Positions 15,814-21,068 of a DNA stretch of 21,068 nucleotides are shown here, piece by piece. The first letter of the stretch is position 1; each line of letters begins with the position of its first letter. The stretch spans positions 1-21,068 of the forward strand of contig DALYJJ010000109.1 in the NCBI GenBank assembly GCA_031969915.1, read 5' to 3'. The translations under genes were made by a program, and so were the position numbers. The notes beneath the pieces are model-generated. The model saw only the letters and a program-made list of their open reading frames with translations. It was not told the DNA's origin and made no database searches. This DNA comes from DALYJJ01 sp031969915. Its GTDB lineage: Bacteria > Acidobacteriota > Terriglobia > Bryobacterales > Bryobacteraceae.

Positions 15814-16677
15814 ATGGATCAGATCGGCTTTCACACGGACGCGTTCAACTCGGCCTACTGGTCGTTCGAACAGGCCCTCGCCTGGGCCGGCCAACACGGC
15901 GTGCCCTGGATCGAGTGCGGCGCCATCGACGGCGTGAGCTGGATTCACGGGTTGGGCTATCAGCCTCACATCGCCCTCTGGGAGGATCCGGTGCTGCTGC
16001 GCCGCAAGATGGACCGCTATGGCGTGCAGTTCTCCCAGGTGGACGCCGCCTTTCCGCTCTCGCGTCCGGAGGGCGCGACGCTCGGCGTCGAATATGTTTT
16101 ACACACCATCCGCTGGGCGAAGCTCGCCGGCTGCACCCGCATCGACACCACCGACGACCGCGTGCGCCCCGACGGGCTCACTGACCGCCAGGCGCTCGAG
16201 CATTTGCGCGAGATCTACCTGCGCATCCTCCATGTCGCCGAAGCCTACGAGATCATCGTCAACATCGAGCCGCACGGCTACTACACCACCAAGCCCGAGT
16301 TCCTCTCCGAGATGTTGAATTTTGCCGACTCGCCCTGCCTGGCGCTGAATATGGACCTGGGCAACACCTTCATCGCCGGCCAGGACCCGGTGGCCATGAC
16401 CGAGACGTTTCTCGATCGCATCAGCCACGTGCACCTCAAAGACATCGGCGCGGACCTCGCCGCCGAGGCCCGGGGCGAACTCACCGGCGTCGCCGGCAGC
16501 CCGTGCGCGTTGGGCGACGGCGTGAACGCCCAGAACGTCCGCGCCGCCATGGCCCTGCTCCTCAACGCCGGCTACCGGGGCGTTTTCAGCCTGGAGTGCG
16601 AAGCGCACGGCGGTCCGATGCTCGAGCGCAGCCTGGCCTGGGCGCGGGCCGAGCTCAGCGGACGGACAAAATCCTGA
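15814..16677 (+). CDS. Sugar phosphate isomerase/epimerase-type TIM barrel (paralogue B)
   Basis: A 287-residue TIM barrel, about 63% identical to paralogue A by hand alignment and without gaps from IGFHTDAFNSAYWSF onwards. Metal ligands are conserved: Glu152 (NIEPHG), Asp181 (NMDLGN), His207 (SHVHLKD) and Glu261 (SLECE). Blocks identical in both proteins include ECGAIDGVSWIHGLGYQPH, HGYYTTKPEF and NTFIAGQDPV, so the active site is probably the same. Differences concentrate in outer helices. ATG 15814-15816 is 2 nt after the regulator stop. AAGGAGG at 15794-15800, 13 nt upstream, lies inside the regulator, so the two are co-transcribed and probably coupled. The stop is 6 nt from the relic ppk2 stop codon at 16684-16686. 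Confidence 0.9.
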   Translation: MDQIGFHTDAFNSAYWSFEQALAWAGQHGVPWIECGAIDGVSWIHGLGYQPHIALWEDPVLLRRKMDRYGVQFSQVDAAFPLSRPEGATLGVEYVLHTIRWAKLAGCTRIDTTDDRVRPDGLTDRQALEHLREIYLRILHVAEAYEIIVNIEPHGYYTTKPEFLSEMLNFADSPCLALNMDLGNTFIAGQDPVAMTETFLDRISHVHLKDIGADLAAEARGELTGVAGSPCALGDGVNAQNVRAAMALLLNAGYRGVFSLECEAHGGPMLERSLAWARAELSGRTKS

Positions 16678-16683
16678 CCAGGT

Positions 16684-16720
16684 TCAAGCCCCTTCCCCGG
16701 TCAGCATCTTCCGCGCCTCC
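16684..16720 (-). pseudogene. Relic of the ppk2 3' end (left direct-repeat copy plus old stop codon)
   Basis: On the minus strand these bases read EARKMLTGEG in the frame used by the intact ppk2 gene, then GCT TGA. The TGA is at 16684-16686. Only the 32-bp repeat portion (16689-16720) matches ppk2 at 19927-19958. It marks where ppk2 probably ended before the island inserted. Confidence 0.8.
16689..16720. repeat. 32-bp direct repeat, left copy (island boundary)
   Basis: Identical over all 32 bp to 19927-19958. It begins CCCCTTCCCCGG and ends CGCGCCTCC. The flanking bases differ on both sides (G/T before, A/T after), so the repeat is exactly 32 bp. Confidence 0.95.
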
Positions 16721-16768
16721 AGGAGGAGTGTCAAAACCGCATCCGCGACGTTCTCCTCGATCGAGCCG

Positions 16769-17056
16769 TCAGTTCTTCGGACGTTTTTCAGAAGTCATTT
16801 CCATGGCCGAGTCAGTCAGCTCGGCTTTCAACTCGCCTTGGCAGTCCCTCAGTCTTCCAGCCAACTCCTCAGCGCAAAGCCAGAGTGAACCATATCGGTA
16901 CGTTTCCTCGAAGTCGGCGAGTTCGAGGGAAGGATGGTCGCGAATGATCTCAGCTTCGCACTTGCCGGCAGCGATCCACTCCAGAAGCTCGTCCAGGTGA
17001 ATTCCGGTGTCTCGGATTACAGGCCGTTGCTGCCAATCGAATCTGATGCGATCCAT
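16769..17056 (-). CDS. Small DUF433-like protein (VapB-type antitoxin fold), hypothetical
   Basis: A 95-residue protein. The segment RPVIRDTGIHLDELLEWIAAGKCEAEIIRDHPSLELADFEETYRYGS resembles DUF433 domains, small winged-helix-like proteins often paired with PIN-type toxins (DUF5615). No toxin partner is adjacent. ATG 17054-17056 is preferred because the domain begins there; a TTG at 17116 would add 20 unmatched residues. No good Shine-Dalgarno sequence is seen. A minus-strand promoter candidate lies at 17165-17194. It is transcribed away from the restriction-modification genes inside the same island, and might be a regulator or a remnant of a toxin-antitoxin pair. The family call is by pattern only. 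Confidence 0.6.
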   Translation of the reverse strand: MDRIRFDWQQRPVIRDTGIHLDELLEWIAAGKCEAEIIRDHPSLELADFEETYRYGSLWLCAEELAGRLRDCQGELKAELTDSAMEMTSEKRPKN

Positions 17057-17164
17057 GGGAAAAGAGACAGACAGGGAATGTGCTGCGGGTCGCTTGGGAC
17101 CGCCGATGAGCGCCAATCCAAAGGTCCCTCGGTTTGTCAGCGAGGACTGTCTGCCTCAGATCGA

Positions 17165-17194
17165 AGTTTATCCTGGTCGAGTCGGTGTTGTCAA
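17165..17194 (-). promoter_or_regulatory. Sigma-70-like promoter candidate for the DUF433-like gene
   Basis: On the minus strand a perfect TTGACA (17189-17194), an 18-nt spacer and TAAACT (17165-17170, 4/6 to TATAAT). The leader to the ATG at 17056 would be about 100 nt. Confidence 0.45.
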
Positions 17195-17210
17195 TATAAA
17201 ACGTATCGAG

Positions 17211-17255
17211 ACTACGGATAAATGTCGTACTGTGTATCCCTTCACTATCCGTAGT
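17211..17255. promoter_or_regulatory. Inverted-repeat operator candidate of the XRE regulator
   Basis: Perfect 10-bp arms ACTACGGATA (17211-17220) and TATCCGTAGT (17246-17255) separated by 25 bp, ending 25 bp before the XRE start. The arm spacing would put two dimer sites on about the same face of the helix (35 bp repeat to repeat). Controller proteins of restriction-modification systems bind paired sites of this kind before their own genes. Confidence 0.55.
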
Positions 17256-17280
17256 GGTCATCGGCAAGATGGTAGAGAGA

Positions 17281-17571
17281 ATGGCAACTCTCAAACAGCA
17301 GTTCGGCGCGCGACTTCGGAGCATCCGCCTTGAAAGGCGGGTGACCCAGGACGAGTTCGCCGAACTCTTGGGAGTTTCTTCCGACTTCATCAGTAATCTC
17401 GAGCGAGGAATCAATGGCCCGTCTTTTGACGTGCTCGAAGTGATCGCCGGCAGGTTGAGCATGGAGGTTGGCGATCTGTTTGATTTTTCGGCACAACCGG
17501 GAACACGCAAGAGGGTGAAGCTACCGAGGAAGAGAACGAGGGTCCCAGGAGAGGATTCCCGGCGTCGCTGA
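17281..17571 (+). CDS. XRE-family HTH regulator, possible controller (C) protein
   Basis: A 96-residue DNA-binding protein with a Cro/C1-type helix-turn-helix at about 10-66 (TQDEFAELLGVSSDFISNLERGINGPSFDVLEVIAGRL) and a basic tail. Size and position directly upstream of a methyltransferase fit the controller proteins that time restriction after methylation. ATG 17281 is chosen because the domain begins there; in-frame starts at 17254 and 17269 are possible, and 17254 would lie inside the inverted repeat. The methyltransferase starts 20 nt after the stop, so the genes are likely one transcript. The inverted repeat at 17211-17255 is the candidate binding site. Confidence 0.85.
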   Translation: MATLKQQFGARLRSIRLERRVTQDEFAELLGVSSDFISNLERGINGPSFDVLEVIAGRLSMEVGDLFDFSAQPGTRKRVKLPRKRTRVPGEDSRRR

Positions 17572-17591
17572 AACTTGCACCGAGCAGAGAA

Positions 17592-18830
17592 ATGACTGAC
17601 ACCCGTTTCACCTTTTACGAGTTTTTCGCTGGCGGCGGCATGGCTCGGCTCGGTTTGGGTGACGACCACTGGCGATGCGCTTTTGCGAACGAGTGGTGCG
17701 CAAAAAAGGCGGCCTCATACACGGCCCGATTTGGGACAGGCGATCCGAAGAGGTGCAAAGAGTTGGAGGTCTGCGATGTCGCAGATCTCCAGGCGCAGCG
17801 ACTTCCCGGTACGCCGACACTTGTCTGGGGTTCGTTCCCGTGCCAGGATCTTTCGCTCGCTGGAAACGGTGCTGGATTAGAGGGTGAGCGCAGCGGCACG
17901 TTTAAGCCTTTTTGGAGATTAATTCGGCAAATCGTCAAGGAGAATCGTGCTCCGAGGTTGGTCGTTTTGGAGAACGTCGTCGGCGCGCTCAGTTCGCATG
18001 ACGGGCAGGACTTCGCCTACCTGGTGGGAGCGTTGGTGCACGAAGGCTACAGAGTCGGCGCTCTCGTGATGGACGCCGTTCACTTTCTTCCTCAGTCCAG
18101 GCCAAGGCTTTTCATTGTGGGCGTGCATGAAGGCGTGGCGATCCCGTCGCAACTGATGTTGCCGGATGCGTCTGAGACTTGGCACAACAGAGCTCTCAGA
18201 AATGCGTTCGCCAGACTGCCCGAGGGAATTCAGGATGAGTGGGTCTGGTGGCGGCTCCCCGCACCGGCGGACCCGATCAAGCCCTTTTCGGAGCTTCTCG
18301 AAGACGCGCCGACTGGCGTCGAGTGGCATTCACACGAGCAAACTGAACACATTCAGAGCTTGATGTCGCCGCTTCATCGCCAAAAGCTTAGGAAGGCTCT
18401 ATTGTTGGAGAGGAGAATCGTCGGAACCGTCTACAGGCGAATGCGCCCCGACGAGAACGGAACCAAAGTCCAACGAGCCGAGATCCGCTTCGACCAAGTC
18501 TCTGGATGTCTCAGGACACCTGTCGGCGGCTCCAGTCGTCAGACCATTGTTGTTGTAGAGGGTGGAAAGGTCCGCTCCCGGCTTCTTTCGCCTAGAGAAG
18601 CCGCACGTCTGATGGGAGTGCCTGACGACTATCCGCTTCCGACGAAGTACAATGAGGCGTACCATCTGTTTGGAGATGGGCTGGCGGTGCCAGTTGTATC
18701 GTGGTTGAACCTTCATTTACTTCTACCTTTGGCTTCATCATCTCTTGTTAGTGATAACTTGGCGGCTGGATGTCATCAAATACCAAAACGCTCTCCGTTC
18801 AGCATATTCCAGGCGTTCCCAAAGATGTAG
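17592..18830 (+). CDS. DNA (cytosine-5-)-methyltransferase
   Basis: Transfers a methyl group from S-adenosylmethionine to C5 of cytosine in a specific site; 412 residues. The conserved m5C motifs are in order: I (FFAGGGMARLGLG, 11-23), IV with the catalytic Cys84 (SFPCQDLSLAGN), VI (VLENVVG, Glu127), VIII (QSRPRLFIVG, 168-177), IX (RTPVGGSSRQ, 308-317) and X (GDGLAVPVVSWL, 361-372). The recognition domain would be about 205-290; its target sequence cannot be read from the protein. About 40 residues follow motif X, longer than usual, and the last 61 bp overlap the start of the GIY-YIG gene in another frame. It is the M gene of the proposed restriction-modification unit. Confidence 0.95.
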   Translation: MTDTRFTFYEFFAGGGMARLGLGDDHWRCAFANEWCAKKAASYTARFGTGDPKRCKELEVCDVADLQAQRLPGTPTLVWGSFPCQDLSLAGNGAGLEGERSGTFKPFWRLIRQIVKENRAPRLVVLENVVGALSSHDGQDFAYLVGALVHEGYRVGALVMDAVHFLPQSRPRLFIVGVHEGVAIPSQLMLPDASETWHNRALRNAFARLPEGIQDEWVWWRLPAPADPIKPFSELLEDAPTGVEWHSHEQTEHIQSLMSPLHRQKLRKALLLERRIVGTVYRRMRPDENGTKVQRAEIRFDQVSGCLRTPVGGSSRQTIVVVEGGKVRSRLLSPREAARLMGVPDDYPLPTKYNEAYHLFGDGLAVPVVSWLNLHLLLPLASSSLVSDNLAAGCHQIPKRSPFSIFQAFPKM

Positions 18831-19465
18831 CGGCGATCCGTCAGCGAATCACCGCTTTCCTGGATACCGTTGGGGACAACGGCATTAAGATAGGAAACTC
18901 AAAGTGGGGCGTCTATGCATTCTACGACTACGACAGTGAGCCGATCTATGTCGGTCAGACGAATGAGAGCCTGCGAGTCCGTATTCGGCGACATCTTACA
19001 AATCATCGCACGGACGCAGTTGCGATGAATGTACTCGATCCGTTCGAGGTGAAAGAAATCGAGGTCTGGCCGTTATGGGACCTCCAAAATGAGAAGTCGG
19101 CATCTGCGCTTCTGTGTGCGGCGGAATACGCCGTCTATGCGAGGGTTCTCAAGCAGTCGATGTTCAACGCCGTGCTGAACGAGAAGGTGATTGCTGCGCC
19201 GAGCGTGAGATTCAAGCTGCCCCGATCGTTTCGTGAGAGTATTATTCCGGCTGAACTCATCGAGGAGCGCAGCCATCCAGATATCCGGCTCGCCAGACGA
19301 GCGACGACCATTGCGGCTCTCGCCAAAGTGATTTGTGAGCGGAAAGTCTCAAAGGGGCTTCGCCGCACGCTGACGGTTCAAGCGAAGCGACTGGAGTGGC
19401 TAGCTTCGGAGCGGTTCAAACAGCTCGTAGGCTCTGGTCTCTCGGACAACGACGATGAGGACTAA
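18770..19465 (+). CDS. GIY-YIG nuclease, candidate restriction endonuclease
   Basis: A 231-residue protein with an intact GIY-YIG nuclease core. It has GVYAFYDYDSEPIYVGQT (47-64, supplying the two tyrosines), the arginine-rich helix LRVRIRRHL (68-76), Glu119 in AAEYAVYARVL and Asn133 or Asn137 in FNAVLN. These positions match the catalytic Tyr, Tyr, Arg, Glu and Asn of the family. Type II restriction enzymes with this fold exist (Eco29kI, Hpy188I), and the place between methyltransferase and Vsr genes suggests the same role here. Outside the core I recognise nothing. ATG 18770 overlaps the methyltransferase gene by 61 bp; no later start would keep the core. It could instead be a repair nuclease. 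Confidence 0.82.
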   Translation: MSSNTKTLSVQHIPGVPKDVAAIRQRITAFLDTVGDNGIKIGNSKWGVYAFYDYDSEPIYVGQTNESLRVRIRRHLTNHRTDAVAMNVLDPFEVKEIEVWPLWDLQNEKSASALLCAAEYAVYARVLKQSMFNAVLNEKVIAAPSVRFKLPRSFRESIIPAELIEERSHPDIRLARRATTIAALAKVICERKVSKGLRRTLTVQAKRLEWLASERFKQLVGSGLSDNDDED

Positions 19466-19474
19466 GTGAACTAA

Positions 19475-19885
19475 ATGGATACTGTCACACCCGACGTTCG
19501 GTCGAGCGTGATGGCGAAGGTCAAGTCGAAGGGGAACCGGTCAACCGAGTGGCGGCTGCGGTCGGCTCTGATTCGGGCCGGCATCAGTGGCTGGACTCTT
19601 CGTTCGGATCTTCCAGGAACCCCCGACTTCGTCTTTGCATCCGCTCGTCTGGTCGTTTTCGTCGATGGGTGCTTCTGGCACGGTTGCCCCAAGTGCAAAC
19701 GGACACCAAGTTCGAACACGGAATACTGGGGCGCAAAAATTGCTGGAAACCGCAAAAGAGATCGGGCCATTGCCTTACTCTTGGAAGGACAGGGATGGAA
19801 GGTTGTAAGACTGTGGGAGCACCAGCTAATCAAGATGCGTGCGATCATCAAGCGCATTTCCAATGCTCTCGATCCCTGCCGGTAG
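19475..19885 (+). CDS. vsr: Very short patch repair endonuclease (Vsr)
   Basis: A 136-residue Vsr nuclease. It nicks DNA next to T:G mismatches that arise when 5-methylcytosine deaminates and so offsets the mutagenic effect of the neighbouring methyltransferase. Family features are the N-terminal RSSVMAKVKSKGNRSTEWRLRSAL, the catalytic Asp51 in DLPGTPDFVF, the zinc-site stretch VDGCFWHGCPKC (Cys66, His69, Cys71, Cys74) and the C-terminal GWKVVRLWEHQL. Length is close to E. coli Vsr. ATG 19475 follows the GIY-YIG stop by 9 nt. The stop lies 33 nt from the convergent ppk2 stop. Some Vsr-fold proteins work as restriction nucleases, but the GIY-YIG neighbour is the better candidate for that. Confidence 0.93.
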   Translation: MDTVTPDVRSSVMAKVKSKGNRSTEWRLRSALIRAGISGWTLRSDLPGTPDFVFASARLVVFVDGCFWHGCPKCKRTPSSNTEYWGAKIAGNRKRDRAIALLLEGQGWKVVRLWEHQLIKMRAIIKRISNALDPCR

Positions 19886-19918
19886 AGAGTCCTCCGAGCT
19901 TGCCCCAGTCCCTTCCCG

Positions 19919-20824
19919 TCACTTCTCCCCTTCCCCGGTCAGCATCTTCCGCGCCTCCTGCAACTGCGCACGGTGTTCCTCGGTCGCCTTCGGATACTCC
20001 AGATCCATCTCCTGCATCGCCTTCACCACCGCCGCCGCCGTGGCCAGCCGCATGAACGGCTTATCGTCGGCCGGAATCACGTACCACGGCGCGAACTTCG
20101 TGCTCGTCGCGCTCAGGCACTCCTCATACGCCTGCATGTACTTGCCCCAGTGCTGCCGCTCCCGCGCGTCCGCCGCCGAGAACTTCCAGTTCTTCTCCTC
20201 CCGGTCGATCCGGTCCAAGAACCGCCGCTTCTGCTCCTGCTTCGACACGTGCAGGAAGAACTTCAAAACCACCGTCCCGTTGCGATGCAGGTACCGCTCG
20301 AAGTTCACGATCTCCTCGAACCGCCGCTCCCAGATCTTTCCGTCGGCGAACTTCTTCGGCAGCCGCTGCCGCTCCAGGATCTGCGGATGCACCCGCGCCA
20401 CCAGCACCTCTTCGTAGTAGGAGCGGTTGAAGATCCCGATCCGCCCCCGCTCCGGCAGCCGCTTCACGCAGCGCCACAGATAGTCGTGCTGCAACTCCTC
20501 GGCCGACGGCGCCTTGAAGCTCGACACCTCGCACCCCTGCGGGTTGATGCCCGACATCACGTGTTTGATGGTGCCGTCTTTCCCCGCCGCGTCCATCGCC
20601 TGGAAGATGATCAGCAGCGCGTATTTGTCCTGCGCGTAGAGCTTGTCCTGGTACTCGGCCAGCATGCGGACGCTCTCGGCCAGCAGGTCCGCCGCGTCAT
20701 CCTTCTCGCGCGGCCCGGCTTTGAACGTTGGGTCGAAGTCCTTCCCCAGCCTCACGCGCTTTCCCGGCGCTACGCGCAAACGGGGCAATAGTTTCTCGAT
20801 CGACTCGAGTGGTGCGGATTTCAT
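19919..20824 (-). CDS. ppk2: Polyphosphate kinase 2 family protein
   Basis: Transfers phosphate between polyphosphate and nucleotides in the cytoplasm; 301 residues. The Walker A motif is at 77-84 (MDAAGKDG) and the lid/Walker B region includes IGIFNRSYYEEVLVARVHPQIL (129-150). The SYYEE form and the single domain of about 300 residues fit the class that phosphorylates AMP and ADP (class III), though class is inferred from motif memory. The last codons (EARKMLTGEGEK) contain the right copy of the 32-bp repeat. The island replaced only what follows GEG: the relic copy would have ended GEGA. ATG 20822-20824 has a TTGACA promoter whose -10 lies 8 nt before the start. It follows the TolC-like gene by 33 nt. 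Confidence 0.95.
   Translation of the reverse strand: MKSAPLESIEKLLPRLRVAPGKRVRLGKDFDPTFKAGPREKDDAADLLAESVRMLAEYQDKLYAQDKYALLIIFQAMDAAGKDGTIKHVMSGINPQGCEVSSFKAPSAEELQHDYLWRCVKRLPERGRIGIFNRSYYEEVLVARVHPQILERQRLPKKFADGKIWERRFEEIVNFERYLHRNGTVVLKFFLHVSKQEQKRRFLDRIDREEKNWKFSAADARERQHWGKYMQAYEECLSATSTKFAPWYVIPADDKPFMRLATAAAVVKAMQEMDLEYPKATEEHRAQLQEARKMLTGEGEK
19927..19958. repeat. 32-bp direct repeat, right copy (inside ppk2)
   Basis: Identical to 16689-16720. Here it is functional coding sequence for the C-terminal residues of the PPK2 protein, which identifies ppk2 as the insertion target. Confidence 0.95.
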
Positions 20825-20832
20825 TCAGCACG

Positions 20833-20861
20833 AAGCTACAGCCAAACGCGGGGCGTGTCAA
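20833..20861 (-). promoter_or_regulatory. Promoter candidate of ppk2
   Basis: On the minus strand a perfect TTGACA (20856-20861, overlapping the TolC-like stop codon), a 17-nt spacer and TAGCTT (20833-20838, 3/6 to TATAAT). It ends 8 nt before the ATG, implying a near-leaderless mRNA. Confidence 0.5.
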
Positions 20862-21068
20862 CGGAGCGCGGCCATAATGTCCCCGCGCTGCCGCAGCACG
20901 GCGAGCCGCGCCTGCTCCACCATGTGCATCGCCTCGTAGTAGCCGATCCACCGCTCGTTCTCGATGAACCGCGCCTCTTCGATCTGCCGCTGCGCCGCCC
21001 GCCCCTCTTCCAACTGCGCCCGCAGCACCGCAAGCTGCTCCGCCGCCAGTTCCAGATCGAGCCGCGCG
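20858..21068 (-). CDS. TolC-family outer-membrane efflux protein, C-terminal fragment
   Basis: The last 69 codons of a gene that begins beyond the right edge. The protein reads ARLDLELAAEQLAVLRAQLEEG, then RAAQRQIEEARFIENERWIGYYEAMH, ending LAVLRQRGDIMAALR. The long amphipathic helix with an Arg/Glu-rich heptad pattern, the EARFIENERW element and the final LAVLRQRGD segment match the last helical hairpin of TolC-type outer-membrane factors, which form the exit duct of tripartite efflux pumps. The fragment is short, so the family call rests on pattern. The stop codon (20858-20860) overlaps the -35 box of the ppk2 promoter. Confidence 0.7.
   Translation of the reverse strand, partial: ARLDLELAAEQLAVLRAQLEEGRAAQRQIEEARFIENERWIGYYEAMHMVEQARLAVLRQRGDIMAALR

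Larger units (their letters stand above)
17057..17280. promoter_or_regulatory. Divergent control region between the DUF433-like gene and the XRE regulator
   Basis: A 224-bp AT-richer stretch with no supported gene. It holds a minus-strand promoter candidate (17165-17194) and a 45-bp inverted-repeat element (17211-17255). Reading frames crossing it are antisense shadows. Confidence 0.55.
16721..19926. mobile_element. Restriction-modification island inserted in the ppk2 3' end
   Basis: About 3.2 kb between the two 32-bp repeats. It holds a DUF433-like gene, an XRE regulator, a cytosine methyltransferase, a GIY-YIG nuclease and a Vsr nuclease. Base composition is visibly less G+C-rich than the flanks, and codon choice is less G/C-biased at third positions. 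No integrase, transposase or clear terminal inverted repeats were found, so the mechanism of entry is open: insertion with long target duplication, or integration by a recombinase supplied from elsewhere. Confidence 0.75.

Noticed and set aside
17057..17116. TTG 17116 as start of the DUF433-like gene
   Set aside because: The added residues match nothing in the family and no ribosome-binding site is seen; ATG 17056 fits the domain start.
16950..17669. A 239-codon minus-strand frame inside the island
   Set aside because: It is antisense to the XRE gene and the start of the methyltransferase, with no recognisable domain.
16721..19926. Integrase, transposase or terminal inverted repeats within the island
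   Set aside because: I looked for recombinase motifs in all island frames and compared the two inner ends; no convincing match was found.
1..21068. CRISPR arrays, tRNA or rRNA genes
   Set aside because: No regularly spaced repeats were seen, and no tRNA cloverleaf or rRNA-like segment was recognised on either strand.

Overview
The window looks like a chromosome segment of an acidobacterium of the Bryobacterales/Solibacter type. The inference rests on high G+C, a 1194-residue TonB-dependent receptor with an N-terminal carboxypeptidase-regulatory domain, and many exported Gfo/Idh/MocA, GMC, ThuA and sulfatase proteins, several with twin-arginine signals. The taxonomy comes from gene content only; no rRNA or marker gene is present. 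Fourteen Ns inside the sulfatase gene and one apparent frameshift point to a draft or metagenome assembly.

Layout. 1-3934 (minus): a coupled operon of a GMC oxidoreductase with a Cys cluster, a gluconate-2-dehydrogenase subunit-3-like protein (frameshifted) and a prolyl oligopeptidase cut by the left edge. 3981-5506 (plus): a Cys-type sulfatase. 5509-6969 (minus): an exported D-aminoacylase-like amidohydrolase. 6999-7751 (plus): an exported ThuA-like protein. 7765-14890 (minus): a four-gene operon in the order TonB receptor, sugar epimerase A, double-ThuA protein, exported Gfo/Idh/MocA oxidoreductase. 15053-16677 (plus): a divergent two-gene operon of a FadR-type GntR regulator and sugar epimerase B, a close paralogue of A. 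Two TGGTNNNACCA palindromes, one in front of each arm, suggest the regulator controls both. The genes suggest uptake of a sugar or glycoside through the receptor and oxidative breakdown, possibly by the 3-keto-glycoside route. That pathway is inference.

16689-19958 is an accessory island of visibly lower G+C. It carries a DUF433-like gene (minus) and, on the plus strand, an XRE regulator, a DNA cytosine-5 methyltransferase, a GIY-YIG nuclease and a Vsr nuclease. This reads as a compact type II restriction-modification locus of C-M-R-V layout. The island is bracketed by a perfect 32-bp direct repeat. The right copy is the end of the ppk2 coding sequence; the left copy is a leftover piece of the same gene end, followed in frame by a stop codon. 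Joining the two copies would rebuild an intact ppk2 ending 6 bp from epimerase B, so the module appears to have inserted into the 3' end of ppk2 without breaking it. No integrase or transposase is visible in it.

19919-20824 (minus) is ppk2, and 20858-21068 (minus) is the C-terminal end of a TolC-type outer-membrane efflux protein. Several genes have a -10-like hexamer only 6-8 nt before the start codon, which suggests leaderless or near-leaderless transcripts.
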